Shown: positions 61,877 to 64,000 of the stretch, piece after piece
How the letters are laid out: every line of letters starts with the position of its first letter
Position numbering within the stretch: position 1 is the stretch's first letter
Assembly: GCF_021654775.1 (NCBI RefSeq)
Contig: NZ_AP025343.1
Coordinates: forward strand, 4,369,501 to 4,433,500
Length of the DNA stretch: 64,000 bases
Direction: 5' to 3'
DNA from: Paenibacillus azoreducens
GTDB lineage: Bacteria > Bacillota > Bacilli > Paenibacillales > Paenibacillaceae
Notes under the pieces: model-generated
The model's input: the letters and a program-made list of their open reading frames with translations, nothing else
Told to the model about the DNA's origin: nothing
The model's database searches: none
Position numbers and translations under genes: made by a program

Positions 61877-62121
61877 TCTTTTCTCTCCTCTTCTCCTTAT
61901 GTAGCTCCATTATATCGCGGTCGCCTAAAATTTGGATAGCCGCGGGTAATGGATTAGTATGATTTGAAGCATTCGAAGAATTTACATTCATTGTGGAATT
62001 TACACTTAATTGGGTAATTTAAGACTAAATAGGATAATTAATTTATAACGGGGCTCAACCTTTAATGAACACAGGAACACAGGGGGCCGCTATTGAGGGG
62101 AATTTCGACCATTTCGATTTC

Positions 62122-62303
62122 TAACGGACACAGCGGACGCTATATGGGCTAATTTCGGTCATTTTGATTTCTAACGGACACAGTTGCAGCTATTTAGTGT
62201 AAAATGCCCTTTTTTCGACGGATTGATGCTATTAAGCGCTGTGGTGACCGTTAGAATTTGAAAATGGCTGTTTTGCGCGAATTAGCGTCCATGGTGTCCG
62301 TTA
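62122..62303 (-). repeat. Four-arm palindromic repeat, family 1, copy 4 (inverted)
   Basis: 182 bp in the opposite orientation to copies 1-3. TAACGGACAC starts at 62122 and 62172; mirror ends at 62253 and 62303. Read on the minus strand, its first two arms match copy 3 almost exactly. Centre AAAAAAGGGCA. Confidence 0.9.
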
Positions 62304-62430
62304 GGCGTTGGTATGATCCGGTTAGGCTCCCCGTTCGCCGCTTAAAGAGCGCAAAGGGTGAGCTCACTTTGTCCTGGAGAGAAATAATTTGTTCATCTTA
62401 ACATAAGTTATGGTGTTCTGCTTCTTCATC

Positions 62431-62583
62431 CATCTTATCGCACTTTGTCGTGTCTCTCCCTCCTTCATCCGCCCTACCGCACGTTGTTTGTCTCTCCCTC
62501 CTTCGTCATCCTACCGCACGCTGCTGTGTCCCCCTCCTTTCTTCATCCTACCGCACTCTGCTGTGTCCCCCCCTTCTTCACCC
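62431..62583 (+). repeat. Degenerate tandem repeat, four units
   Basis: Units beginning CATCCTACCGCAC (or near variants) start at 62431, 62466, 62507 and 62544, 35-41 bp apart, each followed by a pyrimidine-rich TGTGTCTCCCTCCTTC-like tail. Strand bias: almost no purine runs on the plus strand. Confidence 0.7.
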
Positions 62584-62599
62584 ATCAAATGGGAAACAT

Positions 62600-62652
62600 A
62601 AAAAGGGTCGTACCCTTACAGATACTCATCTGCGAAGGAACGACCCTATTTT
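62600..62652 (-). terminator. Terminator of the GtrA-GGDEF genes
   Basis: On the minus strand AGGGTCGT pairs with ACGACCCT, enclosing a CAGAT/ATCTG mini-stem, and ends in TTTTT. Confidence 0.7.
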
Positions 62653-62666
62653 AATAGCGTTCAATT

Positions 62667-63116
62667 TCACATCCCGCTACCAGCATGTCTTATAGCTTCA
62701 TCATTGCCGCGAGTTTCCGCACGAAACACCCACCAGCGGCTTCCGGCAAAGTTAAGCACCACTCCCAAAAGGGTTGCTGTCCCTTTGCTGATCCATAGCG
62801 AGATTCCGATCTGTTCGTGTAAAAGCAGCATGCAAGCGGAAGTAATTCCAAGTGTCAGTACATTCAGTAGAAGAAAACGAAGCAGCCCCTTTACAATCGC
62901 CCCCTGCTGTTTGAACGTAAATTTGCGGTTCATAAGGAAGCTGTTCAGCACCCCGTAGCCGTAGGCAAACACCTGCGCCACCAGCCAAGGCAGTTGCCAC
63001 CAGGTTAAAAGCGTAAATACAGCGACGTCTACGCCAGTATTCAAGATCCCTACTAAGCCAAAGATTATAAAGGAGCGAAAGGACTCACGTGTCGCATTAG
63101 AATTCATAGACTTCAT
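62667..63116 (-). CDS. GtrA-family membrane protein
   Basis: About 149 residues from ATG 63116; GTG 63125 or 63134 are alternatives, since the AAGGTGA box suits the GTG at 63125 better in spacing. Four helices with the GtrA pattern: FIIFGLVGILNTGVDVAVFTLL, YGVLNSFLMNRKFTFK and the C-terminal NFAGSRWWVF. The family helps move or flip polyprenyl-linked sugars for surface polysaccharides or teichoic-acid glycosylation. It starts about 21 bp after the degenerate GGDEF gene and is probably cotranscribed. Confidence 0.88.
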   Translation of the reverse strand: MKSMNSNATRESFRSFIIFGLVGILNTGVDVAVFTLLTWWQLPWLVAQVFAYGYGVLNSFLMNRKFTFKQQGAIVKGLLRFLLLNVLTLGITSACMLLLHEQIGISLWISKGTATLLGVVLNFAGSRWWVFRAETRGNDEAIRHAGSGM

Positions 63117-63137
63117 AGGGACCACAGACCTCACCTT

Positions 63138-63995
63138 CTATACATCATATTCCATCTTCTGGCGCGCTTTCGCGATAAAATCAAGCGGTTCCTCAATCTC
63201 GTCAGGGTTATACTGAATCGCTCCGACCGTAAGTTTCATGTCAAGTTTGTACTTGTTGGAGAATTCGATCGTGTTAAACGATTCGACCTTTTCTTTCAGG
63301 CGCTGCACAACCACTTTTGCGCCGTCTTGATCGGTAAACAGCAGCAGGCCCCAGGTCGGATGATCCGCATTCAACATATATAGGGAGTCATTCATACGGA
63401 TGCTTGTCTCGCTCATCCTCGAAATGTCATAGATCATTTCCGTGACCTGGGCTTCGCTGATCATCCGGCTCATTTCATCCCAATGTTTTACCGTCATCAC
63501 TAGCAGCGTTAACGGGATCTCATAACGATTGGAAAGCGCCATAAAAATGGTTGCGTCGCTTTGAAAGGAGCGGCTGTTTTTCAAGTTTGTGCGTTCATCC
63601 AATGTCGCGAGCGAAGCATTTCTTTTTTGCAGCTGCTCCGCCTCCTGCTGCAAACGCCGGTTGGCAAAGGTCAGAAGCGCAATGACCGCCGTTAAAACAG
63701 GCGTCATGATTAACCAGTAATAATGGTAGCTTTGCAGCGGTTCCCCGACAACGACGGTTTGATAAATGGTATAGGTTCCGTAGCCGAATATAAATACGAT
63801 ATTAAGGATAAGCCCGACGGTGATGTTGGTAAAATAAGTGATGACCGCAATCAAAAAAGATACATTAAGCAGGATCATATTGATCATATAGTGATCCGGT
63901 TCTCCCGCCGTAAACACAATATGAATAAAACAAATCACAAACAGCAGCAAAAAGGCTGTATCCGACAGCAAACTATTCTGATAGCGCTTCATCAT
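63138..63995 (-). CDS. Membrane protein with degenerate GGDEF domain
   Basis: 285 residues as seen; the ATG is 5 bp from the window edge with GGGGA in front (ATG 63992 alternative). Four or so helices (1-120) and a short coiled segment (RRLQQEAEQLQKRNASLATLDERTN) lead to a GGDEF-fold domain (about 130-285). The start DERTNLKNSRSF matches the DxLTGLxNRR region, but the (GG)DEF signature is replaced by ADHPTWGLLLFTD, and the metal and substrate residues are lost. Diguanylate cyclase activity is therefore unlikely; a regulatory or binding role is possible. Confidence 0.75.
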   Translation of the reverse strand: MMKRYQNSLLSDTAFLLLFVICFIHIVFTAGEPDHYMINMILLNVSFLIAVITYFTNITVGLILNIVFIFGYGTYTIYQTVVVGEPLQSYHYYWLIMTPVLTAVIALLTFANRRLQQEAEQLQKRNASLATLDERTNLKNSRSFQSDATIFMALSNRYEIPLTLLVMTVKHWDEMSRMISEAQVTEMIYDISRMSETSIRMNDSLYMLNADHPTWGLLLFTDQDGAKVVVQRLKEKVESFNTIEFSNKYKLDMKLTVGAIQYNPDEIEEPLDFIAKARQKMEYDV

Positions 63996-64000
63996 TCCCC

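Larger units (their letters stand above)
61877..62666. other. Intergenic region, 790 bp
   Basis: No gene recognised. It holds the upstream region of the response regulator, repeat family 1 copy 4, a short tandem repeat at 62431-62583 and the GtrA terminator. Confidence 0.6.

Noticed and set aside
62431..62583. CRISPR array
   Set aside because: Units are degenerate, the period varies (35-41 bp), there are no distinct spacers, and no cas genes are present.

Overview
This window looks like a chromosomal segment of a spore-forming, soil-type Firmicute, most likely Paenibacillus or a close relative. The reasons are strong AGGAGG-type ribosome binding sites, a GerA spore-germination gene, a Bce-type ABC transporter with its own two-component system, a BmrA-type exporter, a B. 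subtilis YrkE/F/H/J-like sulfur cluster, Lpl-type sugar ABC genes with a membrane-bound AraC regulator, and several plant-polysaccharide hydrolases. The genus is inferred from gene content and style. No rRNA, tRNA or CRISPR array was found.

Layout: 1-5.4 kb holds the start of a gerAA-like gene, a nitroreductase remnant, a three-gene response regulator/kinase/propeller operon and a divergent VanY-type lipoprotein. 5.6-8.6 kb is a GH78 rhamnosidase. 8.9-11.2 kb is a Zn/Cd P1B-ATPase under an ArsR-type operator. 11.3-15.5 kb has a membrane protein, an atypical rhodanese, BmrA and a phosphotransferase. 16.5-22.4 kb has a DUF418 protein and a complete Bce-like ABC transporter plus two-component module. 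22.5-30.8 kb has two paralogous Ser/Thr/Gly-rich proteins, a divergent LysR/EamA pair, NagZ, a CLC-type fluoride exporter with a fluoride riboswitch, a MarR regulator with an alpha/beta hydrolase and two palindromic operators, and a YkhA-like thioesterase. 31.1-40.4 kb is a polysaccharide-utilisation locus: GH88, GH29, solute-binding protein, two permeases and AraC. 40.7-45.9 kb is a reactive-sulfur cluster: TauE, a small zinc ribbon, rhodanese-MBL, DsrE, TusA-rhodanese, rhodanese and a two-domain sulfurtransferase. 46.3-54.3 kb is an AT-rich island with an orphan P-loop GTPase, a decayed IS, an OLD-like ATPase-TOPRIM protein and a decayed group II intron. 54.6-64 kb has a TetR/MFS pair, a decayed YhgE/Pip-like gene, a PAF-acetylhydrolase-like enzyme, a second response regulator/kinase pair, a GtrA protein and a degenerate GGDEF protein.

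Links across the window: three perfect ATACCC-N4-GGGTAT sites (CsoR/CstR type) tie the isolated rhodanese at 12.1 kb to the sulfur cluster at 42-44 kb, although no CsoR/CstR gene is visible here. The most striking unexplained structure is a 182-183 bp intergenic element present four times (15.6, 30.8, 44.7 and 62.1 kb). It has four arms, a-b-b'-a', whose outer and inner arms are offset by exactly 50 bp. A second element of unrelated sequence but the same plan lies at 15.96-16.13 kb. Starts were re-chosen from ribosome binding sites and operon overlaps where the longest open frame ran into a neighbouring gene.
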